In this document: one piece after another, positions 5,999 through 7,285 of the stretch
Layout: each line of letters begins with the position of its first letter
Numbering within the stretch: the first letter of the stretch is position 1
Assembly: GCA_964505065.1 (NCBI GenBank)
Contig: CAZDGF010000101.1
Span: 1-7,285 of the forward strand
Origin: JABMMZ01 sp964505065
GTDB lineage: Bacteria; Bacteroidota; Bacteroidia; NS11-12g; UBA955
Direction of reading: 5' to 3'
Length of the DNA stretch: 7,285 nt
Translations under genes and position numbers: made by a program
Notes under the pieces: model-generated
What the model was told of the DNA's origin: nothing
Database searches by the model: none
Seen by the model: only the letters and a program-made list of their open reading frames with translations

Positions 5999-6227
5999 CC
6001 AACCCCAAGTCTCCCTTTCTCCTATCCCCTATCTTCCAACCCCAAGTCTCCCTTTCTCCTATCCCCTATCTTCCAACCCCAAGTCTCCCTNNNNNNNNNN
6101 NNNNNNNNNNNNNNNNNNNNNNNNNNNNNNNNNNNNNNNNNNNNNNNNNNNNNNNNNNNNNNNNNNNNNNNNNNNNNNNNNNNNNNNNNNTTCTCCTATC
6201 CCCTATCTTCCAACCCCATGTCTCCCT
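5999..6227. repeat. 37-bp tandem repeat array broken by the assembly gap
   Basis: A partial unit (5999-6016) is followed by two identical 37-bp units at 6017-6053 and 6054-6090. After the gap comes a further unit at 6191-6227 with one change (A to T at 6219). Each unit begins TTCTCCTATCCCCTATC and ends CAAGTCTCCCT. The plus strand is almost free of G, so the minus strand carries repeated G-runs. There are no spacers, so this is not CRISPR. The array ends 5 nt before the barrel gene's stop codon. The true copy number is unknown. Confidence 0.9.
6091..6190. other. Scaffold gap of 100 N
   Basis: Exactly 100 N, the usual placeholder for a gap of unknown length. Repeat units end exactly at its left edge and start exactly at its right edge, so the missing DNA is probably more of the 37-bp array that the assembler could not resolve. 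Confidence 0.97.
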
Positions 6228-6232
6228 TCCCC

Positions 6233-7285
6233 CTAATACACATAATTAAAATCATCATCTGCCCCGCCCATTTTTTTTATTTTATATACAAGGGTAAGCA
6301 GGAAATATTGTTGCAATTGGTTGTTGGTACTTGTAATAATATAACCAGCATTGGTTGTTCTTTGTATGTTAATGTTTTGTTTCAAAATATCGTAAGCCGA
6401 AAGTTTAATATGGTAATTGCTTTTTTTGCCCAAAGGCTGTTGTATGTAGGCATTCCATACGGGTATAAGTTTGCCTACGTTTGGCACATTGCGTTGGTCG
6501 TTTATGTTTATACTTGTGCTTAGCTCTGTTCCCCATTTCAATATTCCTCTTATATCAAAATTATAGGAAGATGTAAATTGTTTAAAATTCAAATTTTCGT
6601 TTAAAGAATTGGCATTGTTTTGTTGGTTTAAATTGAAACTTAAGCCTATATCAAAACTATCCGATTTTATATAATTAAAACGAGGGTAGAAAGATACATT
6701 ATTGGCTGTATTAAAGGCTTTTTGATTGTTGATAAAAGTGGGGGTATGGCTATAAAAATAATTTGCCGAGGTGTTAAAATCAAAACTTTTGGATAGCTTT
6801 AGTGTGGCATAATAGTAAGTAAAAAAATCTTTTTTACCATTGGTGTTTATAGGCATTTGAACCACAATGCCCTCGTTGTTTAATGTATTAATATTCACCT
6901 TATAATCATTATAGGTAGATGCCGAAAAATTAAAACCCATAGATTTAAAATAACGCATTTTATTCATATTGTTGTAAAAACTTATATTGTATTTATCCTG
7001 CGGCTTAAGGCTTGCATTGCCAATATTGCGTTGCCAATTGTTATTGATATTTAACACAGGCATAAGCTCTGCAAGGGTTGGAAATACAACAGATTTTGTA
7101 CCCCTTAAACTAAAGTATCCAACTTTGGGAGAATAACTAAAATAAATAGAAGGCAACATTTTAAAATATTTCTTGGTAATGCCTGTATCTAAAATTGTGT
7201 TTTCATTTTTTAATGTTACGTCCATAATAGTTAAACCCAAATTCAGCAATAGAATTGCTGAATCGAATAACAAATTGTAAATCAT
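6233..7285 (-). CDS. Outer-membrane beta-barrel protein, TonB-receptor-like, C-terminal part (5' end beyond window)
   Basis: 350 codons of the C-terminal barrel of an outer-membrane protein of the OMP_b-brl_3 (PF14905) type, related to TonB-dependent receptors. Throughout there are alternating aromatic/hydrophobic strands separated by Asn/Lys-rich loops, such as SMGFNFSASTYNDYKVNI and DIGLSFNLNQQNN. The stretch FPTLAELMPVLNINN (68-82) followed by NIGNASLKPQ (88-97) is the characteristic P..L.P...N...GN..LKP region of these barrels, and FLLTLVYKIKKM near the end fits a last strand. Family members are commonly 700-900 aa, and the frame is open to the window edge, so the edge ATG is almost certainly internal; plug and signal peptide should lie outside. 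The substrate is unknown. TAG at 6233 abuts the 37-bp repeats, and the gene converges on the Cro/C1-type regulator. Confidence 0.85.
   Translation of the reverse strand: MIYNLLFDSAILLLNLGLTIMDVTLKNENTILDTGITKKYFKMLPSIYFSYSPKVGYFSLRGTKSVVFPTLAELMPVLNINNNWQRNIGNASLKPQDKYNISFYNNMNKMRYFKSMGFNFSASTYNDYKVNINTLNNEGIVVQMPINTNGKKDFFTYYYATLKLSKSFDFNTSANYFYSHTPTFINNQKAFNTANNVSFYPRFNYIKSDSFDIGLSFNLNQQNNANSLNENLNFKQFTSSYNFDIRGILKWGTELSTSININDQRNVPNVGKLIPVWNAYIQQPLGKKSNYHIKLSAYDILKQNINIQRTTNAGYIITSTNNQLQQYFLLTLVYKIKKMGGADDDFNYVY

Noticed and set aside
5999..6227. CRISPR array
   Set aside because: The 37-bp units are directly contiguous with no spacers, and no cas gene is near.
5891..6523. A 210-codon plus-strand frame through the tandem repeat and the gap
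   Set aside because: It runs through 100 N and the 37-bp repeats and then over the barrel gene; an artefact.

Overview
The window looks like a piece of a draft or metagenome-assembled genome from Bacteroidota. Four signs point that way: a secreted protein ending in a CHU_C / gliding-motility-type C-terminal domain (a type IX secretion signal); the 3' part of a TonB-receptor-like outer-membrane barrel of the OMP_b-brl_3 kind; TAnnTTTG promoter elements with no Shine-Dalgarno sequences; and AT-rich intergenic DNA full of hairpins and short repeats. A run of exactly 100 N inside a tandem repeat marks a scaffold gap. No RNA genes, transposases or CRISPR arrays were found.

Layout. 1-299 is non-coding and holds two related hairpins, one a likely terminator, and a palindromic repeat-like segment. 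300-2966 (-) encodes an 888-aa secreted propeller/PKD protein. It is divergent from a SAM-dependent methyltransferase at 3033-3776 (+). A 314-aa helical protein (4197-5141, -) and a 104-aa helical protein (3824-4138, -) follow as a probable two-gene unit; I do not recognise a function for either. Between this pair and a Cro/C1-type regulator (5475-5837, +) lies a 333-bp AT-rich divergent region holding about eleven degenerate copies of a 21-bp repeat in strict register. The last copy overlaps the regulator's promoter. 5838-6232 is a non-coding convergent region with a thrice-repeated 19-bp module, two hairpins and a 37-bp tandem repeat interrupted by the gap. 6233-7285 (-) is the C-terminal part of an outer-membrane barrel that runs off the window.

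How it fits together. The best candidate for something undescribed is the divergent unit formed by the small DNA-binding protein, the 21-bp array and the 314-aa/104-aa pair. The array is placed so that a protein bound along it could control both promoters. This is inference from spacing and position only. A second theme is uneven composition. The methyltransferase and the N-terminal half of the 888-aa gene are very AT-rich. The C-terminal half of the 888-aa gene and the 314-aa gene are much richer in GC, and the change inside the 888-aa gene falls at a domain boundary. A third is that three genes have a TAnnTTTG element ending only 4-7 nt before a start codon, which suggests nearly leaderless transcripts.
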